Of a DNA stretch of 64,000 bases, positions 1 through 9,209 are shown piece after piece (the stretch's first letter is position 1; every line of letters starts with the position of its first letter). This DNA is from Thalassospira alkalitolerans (GTDB taxonomy: Bacteria > Pseudomonadota > Alphaproteobacteria > Rhodospirillales > Thalassospiraceae). The position numbers and the translations under genes were made by a program. The stretch spans positions 300,795 to 364,794 of the forward strand of contig NZ_JFKB01000003.1 of assembly GCF_002115745.1 (NCBI RefSeq). The letters are read 5' to 3'. The notes under the pieces are model-generated. The model did no database searches. It was not told where the DNA came from and saw only the letters and a program-made list of their open reading frames with translations.

Positions 1-610
1 GGATCAATTCGTCGCGTTCGTGCCAGCCATGGGCGTGCGGGCTGACCTTTTCGTCAACAAAACGGCGGAACTGGTCGCGTACCAGATCAAGGGTTTCGTC
101 CTCAAGCCCGGTTTCACCGAACTGGCCGGTATTCAGGCTGTCCTTGATCTGATCTGCAATGGCGCGGCGGGCGGCGTCACTGTTGCCCAAGGTCGAAAGT
201 GTTACGACGGCGCGCGAACCGGCAAAGGTTGCAATGGTGTCGGATGGGACGCCAAGGGTCGAAAGGCGGATGATTTCGCCCTGTGACATCGGAATGCCAC
301 CGGCAATCTGCGCCAGATATTCCCCAAAGGCCGCCTGCAGGATCAGCTGTTCCAGCAATCCGAATTTGCCCTGCGATTCCAGGCGTTCGGACCATGCTTT
401 CATCTGCTTTAGCGCCGTGACATAGGTCGAAAACCATGCAAAGCCATGGGCTGCGAACTGATTATCATCAAGGGAACTTGCGTTGATCTTGCCATCAACT
501 GTGACGATTTCACGCATCGCGGTATCGGCGGCGTGATGCACGGGGGCAAGGGCGACAAGCGCATCGTCGCAAAGCCGGGGCAGTTCGGGCAGCAGGGCGG
601 TATCCGTCAT
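1..610 (-). CDS. mcd: (2S)-methylsuccinyl-CoA dehydrogenase, N-terminal part (cut by window edge)
   Basis: Reading right to left from an ATG at 610, the frame stays open to base 1, giving about 203 residues that begin MTDTALLPELPRLCDDALVA. It resembles the N-terminal extension typical of methylsuccinyl-CoA dehydrogenase, a long acyl-CoA dehydrogenase of about 550 residues, and ends in the segment FRRFVDEKVSPHAHGWHERD that opens the acyl-CoA dehydrogenase core. The enzyme oxidises methylsuccinyl-CoA to mesaconyl-CoA and passes electrons to ETF. A possible ribosome site (AAGGA) lies about 9 nt ahead of the ATG. It is downstream of ccr on the same strand with a 162-nt gap, and the pairing with ccr and ecm supports the call. 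The FAD and catalytic regions lie outside the window, so activity cannot be judged here. Confidence 0.85.
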   Translation of the reverse strand, partial: MTDTALLPELPRLCDDALVALAPVHHAADTAMREIVTVDGKINASSLDDNQFAAHGFAWFSTYVTALKQMKAWSERLESQGKFGLLEQLILQAAFGEYLAQIAGGIPMSQGEIIRLSTLGVPSDTIATFAGSRAVVTLSTLGNSDAARRAIADQIKDSLNTGQFGETGLEDETLDLVRDQFRRFVDEKVSPHAHGWHERDELI

Positions 611-772
611 CTGTCTGGTCCTTGGGTCGGTGTTCAAGGCGGGGTGCGCCTGAACCAAACTATCATTTGTGGCCTGCCGGGTGGGCGGGCAATTTGGAAA
701 GTGGTGGCCCCGATGTGGATCGGGCGAAAACGCATCGGCGCCACCAACGGTCAGTCGACGTTTTATGTGGGA

Positions 773-2053
773 TTAGGCGTCGACTGCTTCTTCAAGCGTT
801 CTCATGCCAGGGCGTTTGGCCTGGACAAGAACCGCCATATTTCCGGGCTTGTGTTCGTTGCGCATCATTTTCATATGGGCGCGCGGAATATCATCCCAAC
901 TAAAGACTTCGGACATGCTCGGATCAATACGACGTTCGATCATCAGCTTGTTGGCCTGTGCCGCCTGTTTCAGGTTGGCAAAGTGGCTGCCCTGAATACG
1001 TTTTTGGCGCATCCAGACAAAGCGTGCATCAAATGTCAGGTTGAAACCCGTGGTGCCGGCACAAAACACAACCATGCCGCCGCGTTTAACCACGTTGCAT
1101 GATACCGGAAAGGTCTGTTCGCCCGGATGTTCAAACACAGTATCAACATCCGTGCCTTTGCCGGTGATGTCCCAGATGGCCTTGCCGAATTTACGGACTT
1201 CTTTCATATAGTCGCCAAATTCCGGTCCATTGACGGTTGGCAACTGACCCCAGCAATTGAAATCCTTGCGGTTGATAACCGCTTTGGCCCCAAGGCCCAG
1301 AACAAACTCGCGCTTGCTTTCATCGGAAATGACACCGATTGCGTTGGCACCTGCTGTGGTGATCAGTTGGATCGCCATGGATCCCAGACCACCCGACGCT
1401 CCCCAGACCAAGACGTTATGTCCCGGGCGCAAAATATGCGGGCGGTGGCCAAATAACATGCGATAGGCGGTCGCCAGTGTCAGGGTGTAACACGCACTTT
1501 CTTCCCAGGTCAGGTGCTTGGGGCGCGGCATTAATTGCTGTGATTGAACATTGGTGAACTGGGCAAATGACCCATCGGGGGTTTCATAGCCCCAAATCCG
1601 CTGGGTCGGTGACAGCATCGGATCACCACCGTTGCATTCCTCGTCGTCGCCATCATCCTGATTACAATGGATGACAACTTCGTCGCCAACTTTCCAGCGG
1701 GTCACTTTTGATCCGACAGCCCAAACAATGCCCGATGCATCGGAACCGGCAATGTGGAACGGTTCTTTATGAACGTCAAAGACCGAAATCGGTTTGCCAA
1801 GGGCCGCCCATACGCCGTTATAGTTCACGCCCGCCGCCATCACGAGGACAAGGACCTCGTGGCTGTCAGGTTGGGGCACATCGACGGTTTCGCACAGCAT
1901 TGCGGTGTCAGGATCGCCATGACGTTCGCGGCGGATGGCCCAGGCATACATTTGTTTCGGCACATGGCCAAGCGGCGGAATTTCGCCGATTTCGTAAAGA
2001 TCTTTCTTTTCCTGACCACCACGGAACGGCAGAACTTCAGCAGTCGTATTCAT
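773..2053 (-). CDS. ccr: Crotonyl-CoA carboxylase/reductase
   Basis: Reductively carboxylates crotonyl-CoA to ethylmalonyl-CoA with NADPH and CO2, the signature step of the ethylmalonyl-CoA pathway. The 426-residue product is a medium-chain dehydrogenase/reductase with the long insertions of Ccr: GSDASGIV and GDEVVIHCNQDDGDDEECNG in the N-terminal half, the nucleotide-binding stretch VLVWGASGGLGSMAIQL, and VFEHPGEQTFPVSC further on. An upstream in-frame GTG at 2062 exists, but ATG at 2053 is preferred because AAGGAG sits 8 nt before it. The gene is divergent from ecm and upstream of mcd. Length matches the family (about 430). No odd features. Confidence 0.95.
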   Translation of the reverse strand: MNTTAEVLPFRGGQEKKDLYEIGEIPPLGHVPKQMYAWAIRRERHGDPDTAMLCETVDVPQPDSHEVLVLVMAAGVNYNGVWAALGKPISVFDVHKEPFHIAGSDASGIVWAVGSKVTRWKVGDEVVIHCNQDDGDDEECNGGDPMLSPTQRIWGYETPDGSFAQFTNVQSQQLMPRPKHLTWEESACYTLTLATAYRMLFGHRPHILRPGHNVLVWGASGGLGSMAIQLITTAGANAIGVISDESKREFVLGLGAKAVINRKDFNCWGQLPTVNGPEFGDYMKEVRKFGKAIWDITGKGTDVDTVFEHPGEQTFPVSCNVVKRGGMVVFCAGTTGFNLTFDARFVWMRQKRIQGSHFANLKQAAQANKLMIERRIDPSMSEVFSWDDIPRAHMKMMRNEHKPGNMAVLVQAKRPGMRTLEEAVDA

Positions 2054-2355
2054 GACCTTCACTCCTTGTTCGGGGTCGATCCGATTCGCGCTTCAATCGG
2101 GTTGTAATAAAATTACCTGATGCTGCGCTGCGGTCGACGAATCCTCCAAGCCACGGATTTTGTGGTGTTTTCCCTGATATGCGCCAGTTTCCCTTGGTTT
2201 CCTTGTCGGGGTGGCCAGCGCAATTTTAGTTTTCGCTTTTATCGCGTTGCACAAATTGTTATATAATTATCCAAGTGATGTCCAGTGGGTAATTTAATAA
2301 CGTTTTGTTGTAATAAACAAAAAGCGTTTGGGTAATAAAAATACGCGAGGTCGGT
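2054..2355. promoter_or_regulatory. Divergent ccr/ecm control region with repeated GTAATAAA
   Basis: This 302-nt AT-rich gap must hold the promoters for ccr (leftward) and ecm (rightward). GTAATAAA occurs at 2104-2111, 2310-2317 and 2332-2339; the first is part of GTAAT-AAA-ATTAC (2104-2116), an inverted repeat. A second inverted repeat, TTTTGTT-6 nt-AACAAAA, lies at 2303-2322, 33 nt before the ecm ATG. These are candidate operators for a shared regulator. No regulator gene is adjacent and no promoter hexamers could be assigned with confidence. Confidence 0.45.
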
Positions 2356-4413
2356 ATGTCGATGGAAAATCAACGCAGTGCAGCAAAGCCGGAACGCGAT
2401 CGGCCTTGGCTGATCCGCACTTATGCCGGGCACAGTTCGGCCAGTGCGTCGAATGCGCTGTATCGGCAGAACTTGGCAAAGGGCCAGACGGGGCTTTCGG
2501 TGGCGTTCGATTTGCCAACCCAGACCGGCTACGATTCGGATCATGTTCTGGCACGTGGTGAAGTCGGCAAGGTTGGTGTGCCGGTTTCGCATCTGGGCGA
2601 TATGATGGCCCTGTTTGACGGCATTCCGCTGGATCAGATGAACACATCGATGACGATCAATGCGCCCGCGGCATGGCTTTTATCGCTTTATATTGCTGTG
2701 GCCGAAAAACAGGGGACGCCGCGCGCCAGCCTGCAGGGGACAACCCAGAACGACATCATCAAGGAATACCTATCTCGCGGGACGTATATCTTTCCGCCAG
2801 CGCCCAGCCTGAAACTGATTACCGACGTTGCGGCCTTTACCTATCGCGAGGTTCCGAAATGGAATCCGATGAATGTGTGTTCGTACCATCTGCAAGAAGC
2901 CGGGGCGACGGCGGAACAGGAACTGGCCTTTGCCTTGGCAACCGCGATTGCGGTACTCGATTCGATCAAGGCATCCGGTCAGGTCCCCGAAGAAGACTTT
3001 GCCAAAGTTGTCGGGCGGATTTCATTTTTCGTAAATGCCGGAATTCGGTTCGTGACCGAGATTTGCAAAATGCGGGCTTTTTGCGAATTGTGGGATGAAA
3101 TCACCCGGGATCGATACGGTATCACCGAAGATAAATACCGCCGTTTCCGTTATGGCGTTCAGGTCAATTCGCTGGGCCTGACCGAACAGCAACCGGAAAA
3201 CAACGTTTACCGTATCTTGATCGAAATGCTGGCGGTGGTGCTGTCAAAAAATGCCCGTGCCCGTGCGGTGCAGCTTCCGGCTTGGAACGAGGCCCTTGGC
3301 CTGCCGCGCCCCTGGGATCAGCAATGGTCGCTGCGCCTGCAACAGATCATGGCCTTTGAAACCGACCTTTTGGAATATGATGATCTGTTTGATGGCAATC
3401 CGGCGATTGAGCGCAAGGTCGGCTTGTTAAAAGACGGCGCGCGCGCGGAATTGGCCAAAATCGATGCCATGGGCGGTGCGATTGCCGCGGTTGATTTGGG
3501 CTATATGAAACAGGAGCTGGTGCGATCTAATGCCCGCCGGTTGGCAGATATCGAAACCGGTCTGACCAAGGTGATCGGGGTTAATGCCTTTACCGAAACC
3601 GAGCAATCGCCCCTGACTTCGGGGGATAAATCGATCCTGACAGTTGATGATATGGCCGAACAGGATCAGATCGAAAAACTGAAAGCATGGCGATCCGCCC
3701 GTGATCAGGGTGTGGTTGCGGCGGCACTTGACGAACTGGAAAGTGCCGCCCGTGAAGAACGCAACATTATGGAAAGTTCGATTGCCTGTGCCCATGCCGG
3801 GGTGACGACCGGGGAATGGTCGGAAACCCTGCGCCAAGTGTTTGGCGAATACCGCGCCCCGACCGGCATCACATCGATAATTGTGACCGGCGAAGACGAC
3901 GACATCAAGGCCCTGCGCGGGCGCGTTGACGAGGTTTCAAAAAAGCTTGGCGAACGCATGAAAATGCTGGTCGGAAAACCGGGGCTGGATGGTCATTCCA
4001 ACGGTGCCGAACAAATTGCGGTCAAGGCCGGTGATGCCGGGATTGACGTGCTTTATGACGGTATTCGCTGGACGCCGGATGAACTGGTTCGCAATGCGAT
4101 TGACGAAGGCGCGCATGTGATCGGCCTATCGATCCTGTCGGGGTCGCATGTGCCGCTGGTCCGCGAGGTGGTCAATGGTCTGCGTGCCCAAGGGGCGGGG
4201 CATATCCCGGTTGTTGTTGGCGGCATCATCCCCGATGCGGATATGTTGATCCTGCGTCAGATGGGGGTGTCGGCGGTCTATACGCCCAAGGATTATCAAC
4301 TGGTCCGGGTGATTTCCGAAATTGTCGATCTGGTGGATCGCAAATCAACAGAACATCCGGTTGCACGCGTTGCCGACGACAAGTCGGAAGGGGCTGGAAC
4401 CACGATCTATTGA
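2356..4413 (+). CDS. ecm: Ethylmalonyl-CoA mutase, coenzyme B12-dependent
   Basis: Converts (2R)-ethylmalonyl-CoA to (2S)-methylsuccinyl-CoA, the step between Ccr and Mcd. The 685-residue protein has an N-terminal acyl-CoA mutase barrel (RTYAGHSSASASNALYR, TGLSVAFDLPTQTGYDSDH, QGTTQNDIIKEY) and a C-terminal cobalamin-binding domain with the DxHxxG motif in GLDGHSNGAEQIA. The single-chain size and the sequence match MeaA/Ecm rather than two-subunit methylmalonyl-CoA mutase. ATG 2356 follows GAGG by 6 nt; a second ATG two codons on is too far from it. Ecm was long annotated as MeaA, so older annotation may use that name. Confidence 0.95.
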   Translation: MSMENQRSAAKPERDRPWLIRTYAGHSSASASNALYRQNLAKGQTGLSVAFDLPTQTGYDSDHVLARGEVGKVGVPVSHLGDMMALFDGIPLDQMNTSMTINAPAAWLLSLYIAVAEKQGTPRASLQGTTQNDIIKEYLSRGTYIFPPAPSLKLITDVAAFTYREVPKWNPMNVCSYHLQEAGATAEQELAFALATAIAVLDSIKASGQVPEEDFAKVVGRISFFVNAGIRFVTEICKMRAFCELWDEITRDRYGITEDKYRRFRYGVQVNSLGLTEQQPENNVYRILIEMLAVVLSKNARARAVQLPAWNEALGLPRPWDQQWSLRLQQIMAFETDLLEYDDLFDGNPAIERKVGLLKDGARAELAKIDAMGGAIAAVDLGYMKQELVRSNARRLADIETGLTKVIGVNAFTETEQSPLTSGDKSILTVDDMAEQDQIEKLKAWRSARDQGVVAAALDELESAAREERNIMESSIACAHAGVTTGEWSETLRQVFGEYRAPTGITSIIVTGEDDDIKALRGRVDEVSKKLGERMKMLVGKPGLDGHSNGAEQIAVKAGDAGIDVLYDGIRWTPDELVRNAIDEGAHVIGLSILSGSHVPLVREVVNGLRAQGAGHIPVVVGGIIPDADMLILRQMGVSAVYTPKDYQLVRVISEIVDLVDRKSTEHPVARVADDKSEGAGTTIY

Positions 4414-4448
4414 TCGTGGCGTCTCTCGTCTCCCGTCTCCCGGCTCTT

Positions 4449-5069
4449 TTAACGTTTGGCCAATGATGTGCTGGTCAGGCTTGGCCAGGTTGCCATTGCG
4501 GCTTCGGCAATGGCGATCAGTTCATCGCGGGTCGCACCGTCGCGTGCTTGGATCGACATGCCATAATGCACGGTCGTGTAATAGTTCGCCATGGTGTCGA
4601 TATTTGCACCGCTCGGGATACTGCCACTGCGTTGCGCTTTGGCATAGAAGTCCTTCAGGATGGTGATATTAGCGCGCCGAAGGTCGCGCAGGGTCTGGTT
4701 GACGGTTGCATGATTTGAATCTGCTTGTGGTGCGGCAAGCACCACCATGCAGCCATGCGGTGTATCATCCTGCGCGTACAAACATGCCGTTGTGGTCAGG
4801 ACATGATGCGTGGCGTCCTTTGGGTGGCGGAAGCGTTCCAGATCACCCCACATCATTGCGCCATACTGTTTGCTATAGCGTTCGATGACCTCATCAAACA
4901 GCGTTTCCTTATCGCCAAAGGCAGCATACAGGCTTGGCGGCTTCATGTTCATTGCGGATGTCAAATCTGAGATCGAGGTACTTTCATATCCTTTGGCCCA
5001 GAAGACCGCCATTGCCTGTTCCAGTGCTGTATCCCGGTCAAAGTTCCGGGGGCGTCCACGTCCAGCCAT
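4449..5069 (-). CDS. TetR/AcrR-family transcriptional regulator
   Basis: A 206-residue regulator starting MAGRGRPRNFDRDTALEQAM, with a TetR helix-turn-helix at about residues 10-55 (ISDLTSAMNMKPPSLYAAFGDKETLFDEV) and a variable ligand-binding C-terminal domain. ATG 5069 is chosen over upstream in-frame starts because the sequence from there matches the usual TetR N-terminus and GAGG lies 9 nt upstream. It is divergent from an SDR oxidoreductase across about 120 nt that contains an inverted repeat, the usual layout of a TetR repressor controlling its neighbour. The ligand is unknown. Confidence 0.88.
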   Translation of the reverse strand: MAGRGRPRNFDRDTALEQAMAVFWAKGYESTSISDLTSAMNMKPPSLYAAFGDKETLFDEVIERYSKQYGAMMWGDLERFRHPKDATHHVLTTTACLYAQDDTPHGCMVVLAAPQADSNHATVNQTLRDLRRANITILKDFYAKAQRSGSIPSGANIDTMANYYTTVHYGMSIQARDGATRDELIAIAEAAMATWPSLTSTSLAKR

Positions 5070-5099
5070 ATAAGAAAACCTCGGGTTTGGTGAATTATA

Positions 5100-5168
5100 T
5101 AGTGATCGATAAATAAATTGCTTGACGATTAATTGCAAGCGGCGCATTTATTTTTGTATCAATCACTA
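5100..5168. promoter_or_regulatory. Candidate TetR operator pair between tetR and SDR
   Basis: TAGTGATCGATA at 5100-5111 and its inverted near-copy TATCAATCACTA at 5157-5168 face each other (11 of 12 match as reverse complements), 45 nt apart, in the divergent gap. One half lies next to each gene start. A TTGACG at 5124-5129 could be a -35 element for the SDR gene. Sequence symmetry is seen; binding by the TetR protein is inferred. Confidence 0.5.
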
Positions 5169-5191
5169 CATAATTATTGGAGTTTCCAAAA

Positions 5192-5932
5192 ATGACCCAA
5201 CTCGATGGTAAAACGGCACTGGTTACCGGCGGCAGCCGTGGCATTGGTGCCGCCATTGCAAAACGTCTGGCCCGTGACGGGGCTACTGTTGCGATTACTT
5301 ACAGCAATGCGGCAGACAAGGCCGGCGAGGTTGTTGCTGAAATCAAGGCTGCCGGGGGAAAGGCTGTTGCGATCAAGGCGGATAATCGTGATCCTGATGC
5401 CGTGCGTGCGGCTGTCGAGGAAGTCGCAACTACATTCGGGGCGATTGACATTCTGGTTAACAATGCAGGCATACTCAGCAGTGCCGGAATTCAGGACGAG
5501 ACGCTTGAATCGTTTGATCGCATTGTTGATGTCAATATCCGCGGGGTGTTTGTCGCGGTTCAGGCTGCCCTGAAATACATACCGGATGGCGGGCGCATCA
5601 TCACGACCGGCAGTTGCCTTGCGCATAAGGTATCGTTCCCGGGGATCAGCCTTTATTCGATGACCAAATCGGCGCTGATCGGTTTCACCCGCGGGGTGGC
5701 CCGTGATCTGGGGCCACGCGGCATCACGGTCAATTTGCTGCATCCGGGGCCAACAAATACCGACATGAACCCGGAAAATGGTGAGAACGGGGATGCCATG
5801 CGCAGCTTGATGGCAATCAAGCAATTCAGCCGTGCTGAAGATACCGCCGGATTGGTTTCCTGGCTGGCCAGTGACGAGGCCCGCACGGTTACCGGCGCTG
5901 AGTTCACAGTTGATAGCGGCGTCAATGCCTGA
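5192..5932 (+). CDS. Short-chain dehydrogenase/reductase (SDR)
   Basis: A 246-residue NAD(P)-dependent oxidoreductase of the classical SDR family, cytosolic. It shows the cofactor motif TGGSRGIG near residue 14, NNAG near residue 90, the catalytic Tyr/Lys pair in YSMTKSALIGFTRG, and the C-terminal TGAEFTVDSGVNA. ATG 5192 has GGAG 9 nt upstream; an earlier in-frame TTG at 5177 overlaps that site and is rejected. Substrate cannot be told from sequence. The divergent TetR gene is the likely regulator. FabG-type ketoacyl reductase is possible, but the context does not suggest fatty acid synthesis. Confidence 0.9.
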   Translation: MTQLDGKTALVTGGSRGIGAAIAKRLARDGATVAITYSNAADKAGEVVAEIKAAGGKAVAIKADNRDPDAVRAAVEEVATTFGAIDILVNNAGILSSAGIQDETLESFDRIVDVNIRGVFVAVQAALKYIPDGGRIITTGSCLAHKVSFPGISLYSMTKSALIGFTRGVARDLGPRGITVNLLHPGPTNTDMNPENGENGDAMRSLMAIKQFSRAEDTAGLVSWLASDEARTVTGAEFTVDSGVNA

Positions 5933-5954
5933 TCAGGCATCCTAAGCGATCTGG

Positions 5955-5996
5955 AAAACGTCACGGCGAAAGGCAACGCCTTGGCCGTGACGTTTT
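5955..5996 (+). terminator. Terminator after the SDR gene
   Basis: AAAACGTCACGG (5955-5966) pairs perfectly with CCGTGACGTTTT (5985-5996), with an 18-nt loop that can itself fold, 23 nt after the stop. The stem ends in T residues on either strand, so it may also stop the converging GGDEF-EAL transcript. Confidence 0.7.
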
Positions 5997-6119
5997 GTGC
6001 AATTTAATTGGCTGATAACGTCAATATCTGACTGATCTGGCTCAGAGAGGCGGGCCGTTTTGGCGTGTCACTGATCAATGGCATCAACGTAACGCCATGC
6101 CGCAATCCTTGATGCCTTA

Positions 6120-8519
6120 TCAGCTTTCGACAGTGATACGTGCGGGGACAGTGGCGTGACGTTCCGTCACCCATTTTTCAAAGACGTCTGCGGGCAGTGG
6201 CTTGGCAAACAAGAAGCCCTGGATGAAGTCACAGCCCTTGTCGCGCAGATATTCGTGCTGTTCGATTTCTTCCACGCCTTCGGCGACGACTTCAAGGTTA
6301 AGGCTGTGACCCAGCCCGATGACCGCATCAACAATCGCCTTGTCATCCATATCGACATGGATGTCGTTGACAAATGACCGGTCAATCTTGATCGACGAAA
6401 CCGGGAACCGTTTCAGATAGTTGAGTGACGAATAACCGGTGCCAAAATCATCAATCGCGATGCGCACACCAAGTCCCTTAAGCTCGTTCAAGGTTGAAAC
6501 GGCTTTTTCCGGATTGTTCATCAGGATCGATTCGGTGATTTCCAGTTCAAGCGTGCCATCCGGCAACAGAGTCTGATCCATGATTTGGGTCACCGAGGTG
6601 ACCAATTCGGCATCCTGGAACTGGGCCGGGGAAAGGTTGACGGCAATGCGCAGGCCCGGAAGGGTGGTTTCGCGCCAGATTTGCGTCTGTCGGCAGGCCC
6701 GGTCCAAAACCCATGCACCCAATCGATTGATCAGACCGCATTCCTCGGCGACGGAAATAAATTCACCCGGCAGGATCAGACCGCGATCCGGGTGATGCCA
6801 ACGGACCAAGGCCTCTGCGCCAACGACCCTTTCGGTGCGGCAGTCAATTTTTGGCTGGTAGTAGAGTTCAAGCTGATCCTGTTCGAGCGCGTTACGCAGG
6901 TCTTCTTCGATTGTTTTGCGTTCCTTGACCCGTTCATGCATCGACGGCAGGAAGAAGCGATAATTGTTGCGGCCTTCGGCCTTGGCGGCATACATCGCCA
7001 TATCGGCATTTTTGACCAGCTGTTCCGGGTTTTCGCCGTCTTCCGGGAACAGGGTAATCCCGACACTGGCCGTTGAATGCAGGCGGATGCCACGGCAATC
7101 GAATGGCTGGCTCAGTTCGTCGATGATGCGCTGGGCCAGTGCGATGGTGTCTTCGATATTTTGAACGTCGGTCTGGATGATCGCGAATTCGTCGCCGCCA
7201 AGGCGCGCAGCGGTATCGGAATCGCGAATGATGCGTGACAGGCGCTGACCCATTTCCTGAATCATCAGATCGCCAACATCATGGCCAAAGTGATCGTTAA
7301 TGTCCTTGAACCGGTCAAGATCGACAAACAGGACGGTAACACCGCGCTGGAACCGGCGTGCTGACAGCAATGCCTGACGCAGGCGGTCAAGGAACAGTGT
7401 GCGGTTCGGCAGGCTGGTCAGCACATCATGCACCGCCAGATGGCGCATGCGGGCTTCGGTTTGTTTGCGTTCGGTAATGTCGGTATAGGTCGCAACATAC
7501 CCACCACCGGGCATCGGATTGTGATCGACCTGAACCACACGGCCATTCGGGCGGGTGCGTTCCATGCGATAGGGTTCGCGACGACGCGCAATGGCAACCC
7601 GGTCCGAAATCAGGGCCTGAATACTGACATCGCCATATTCGCCGCGTTCAGCATTATAGCGCAGGATATCGGAAAGCGGGGTGCCTTCCTTAACCAGATC
7701 ACGCGGCAGGTTCAGCAATTCAATATAGCGTTCGTTCCAGACCATCAGGTTAAGGTCCTGATCGAACAGGCAGATGCCCTGACCGATATTGTGAAGGGTC
7801 GCCTCTAGAAGGGCCTGTTTGCGCTGGGCTTCTTCCTGTGACTGGCCTTGCAGGGTGACCATTTCATTGTATTCGCGGATCAAAAGGCCAAGTTCGTCCG
7901 CACTGTTCCATTCCACCGGGCGCCGCAGGCGGCCATGTTTGGTCATGCGGATGGAATGCAGCAACCGGTTCAGTGGTTCCTTGATCGAACGTTTGTTGGC
8001 GATCAGCAAGCTTGCCGCCACAACTGCGATCAGCAGGCCGAACAGGATCATGTCGATCACCATCCGGCGGAACAGCAAGTCCTTAACACGTTCTTCGGTG
8101 AAGAAAATCACAAGTTCGCCGACGTCGTGGCGCACATTGTTCCGTTCAAAATAAACGCGCCGCGACAGGCGCAGCGTATCATTGAGTTGGGTTTGGGAAA
8201 CGCCGGTATGGGCGAATTCGGTGCCATCGGCGCCAAGGGCCTGCACGGCAACAATATCGCGATCGCGGCTCATGGCGTTAAGGGCTGATTCTATATTGTC
8301 GACGTCAAGATACCAGAAAGGCGTCGCCAAAACGCGGGCGTTGATATCGGCAGTTTGTTCGATCTTTTCATTTAGATCATCACGAAGCACTTTGTAGCTG
8401 ACGTATCCGAAGACAACGAACAGAGCAAGCGAGAACAAGGAAACGAGCGGCAGCGCGATAAAAAGCAATCGGCTGCTAAGCGACTTCCGTTGTAAAAAGC
8501 CGTATGATCCGCGCGACAA
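6120..8519 (-). CDS. Membrane GGDEF-EAL protein with HAMP and PAS domains
   Basis: A 799-residue c-di-GMP enzyme. Order: membrane segment (about 18-42), periplasmic sensor region (43-150), second membrane segment (153-175), HAMP linker (175-225), PAS domain (about 238-350), GGDEF domain with intact GGDEF at 441-445 and an inhibitory-site RDSD at 432-435, and an EAL domain with EAL at 569-571 and DDFGTGYSSLNYLKRFP later. Both catalytic motifs look intact, so it could make or break c-di-GMP. The start is TTG at 8519: AAGGAG lies 8 nt ahead and the next in-frame ATG is 82 codons on, past the first membrane segment. It is monocistronic, with a gene-free 241-nt upstream gap. Confidence 0.93.
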   Translation of the reverse strand: MSRGSYGFLQRKSLSSRLLFIALPLVSLFSLALFVVFGYVSYKVLRDDLNEKIEQTADINARVLATPFWYLDVDNIESALNAMSRDRDIVAVQALGADGTEFAHTGVSQTQLNDTLRLSRRVYFERNNVRHDVGELVIFFTEERVKDLLFRRMVIDMILFGLLIAVVAASLLIANKRSIKEPLNRLLHSIRMTKHGRLRRPVEWNSADELGLLIREYNEMVTLQGQSQEEAQRKQALLEATLHNIGQGICLFDQDLNLMVWNERYIELLNLPRDLVKEGTPLSDILRYNAERGEYGDVSIQALISDRVAIARRREPYRMERTRPNGRVVQVDHNPMPGGGYVATYTDITERKQTEARMRHLAVHDVLTSLPNRTLFLDRLRQALLSARRFQRGVTVLFVDLDRFKDINDHFGHDVGDLMIQEMGQRLSRIIRDSDTAARLGGDEFAIIQTDVQNIEDTIALAQRIIDELSQPFDCRGIRLHSTASVGITLFPEDGENPEQLVKNADMAMYAAKAEGRNNYRFFLPSMHERVKERKTIEEDLRNALEQDQLELYYQPKIDCRTERVVGAEALVRWHHPDRGLILPGEFISVAEECGLINRLGAWVLDRACRQTQIWRETTLPGLRIAVNLSPAQFQDAELVTSVTQIMDQTLLPDGTLELEITESILMNNPEKAVSTLNELKGLGVRIAIDDFGTGYSSLNYLKRFPVSSIKIDRSFVNDIHVDMDDKAIVDAVIGLGHSLNLEVVAEGVEEIEQHEYLRDKGCDFIQGFLFAKPLPADVFEKWVTERHATVPARITVES

Positions 8520-8760
8520 CCGTAATTCTCCTTGGCACCCATTCTCGATTGGTCAATAGCAACCATACTCGACCTTCGGATGGGGCCCAATACCCCTAAG
8601 ACTATTCTTGCTCTATCTCGTCTTACTCAATCTGGAAGTCAGTCTAAAAGCAAGTTTGATTTCATTTTTTTCATATAGCGTTCATAAAAAACAATTCGAC
8701 CCATTTATTTTGGAACGAAGTTCAGCAGCTTCAAGCACTTGTTTATTAAGTTTATTAAGT

Positions 8761-9204
8761 TTATTTCGGAACAGCTAGTCGGGCAAGTTCGTCACAGCGT
8801 TCATTTTCAGGATGCCCGGCATGTCCTTTGACCCAATGCCATTCGACTTTGTGGATTTTTGTCGCCTCCAAAAGCCTTTGCCATAGTTCGACATTTTTAA
8901 CCGGTTTTTTGCCTGCGGTTTTCCAGCCGCGTTTTTGCCAGCCGAAAATCCATTTGGTAATTCCGTCGCAGACATAACTGCTATCGGTATAGATGTTGAC
9001 GATACAGGGCCGCTTCAATGCTTCAAGCGCGCTGATCGCGGCCATCATTTCCATGCGGTTGTTGGTGGTTTCAGGATCGCCCCCCGACATTTCCTTTTCC
9101 ATCCCGCGAAAGCGCATGATTGCCCCCCAGCCGCCAGGGCCGGGATTACCGCTACACGCGCCGTCGGTATAAATTTCGACAAGGTTGTCCTGATCTTCGG
9201 TCAT
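8761..9204 (-). CDS. rnhA: Ribonuclease HI
   Basis: Cleaves the RNA strand of RNA-DNA hybrids, in the cytoplasm. The 147-residue product has the RNase H fold motifs: [17 protein letters not shown] with the first catalytic Asp, [14 protein letters not shown] with the Glu, [12 protein letters not shown] with the second Asp, and [16 protein letters not shown] with the final Asp. Length is standard. It starts 5 nt after the thrB stop, so ispH, thrB and rnhA probably form one transcript, a common alphaproteobacterial order. A 9-nt unit GTTTATTAA is repeated in tandem at its 3' end (8741-8766). Confidence 0.96.
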   Translation of the reverse strand: MTEDQDNLVEIYTDGACSGNPGPGGWGAIMRFRGMEKEMSGGDPETTNNRMEMMAAISALEALKRPCIVNIYTDSSYVCDGITKWIFGWQKRGWKTAGKKPVKNVELWQRLLEATKIHKVEWHWVKGHAGHPENERCDELARLAVPK

Positions 9205-9209
9205 TAATT

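Noticed and set aside
446..1102. Long open frame (218 codons) on the plus strand
   Set aside because: It lies opposite mcd and ccr, which have clear family matches, and has no family features or ribosome site.
8741..8766. GTTTATTAA tandem repeat at the rnhA end as a possible attachment site or minisatellite
   Set aside because: Only about two and a half short AT-rich units; no mobile element genes nearby.
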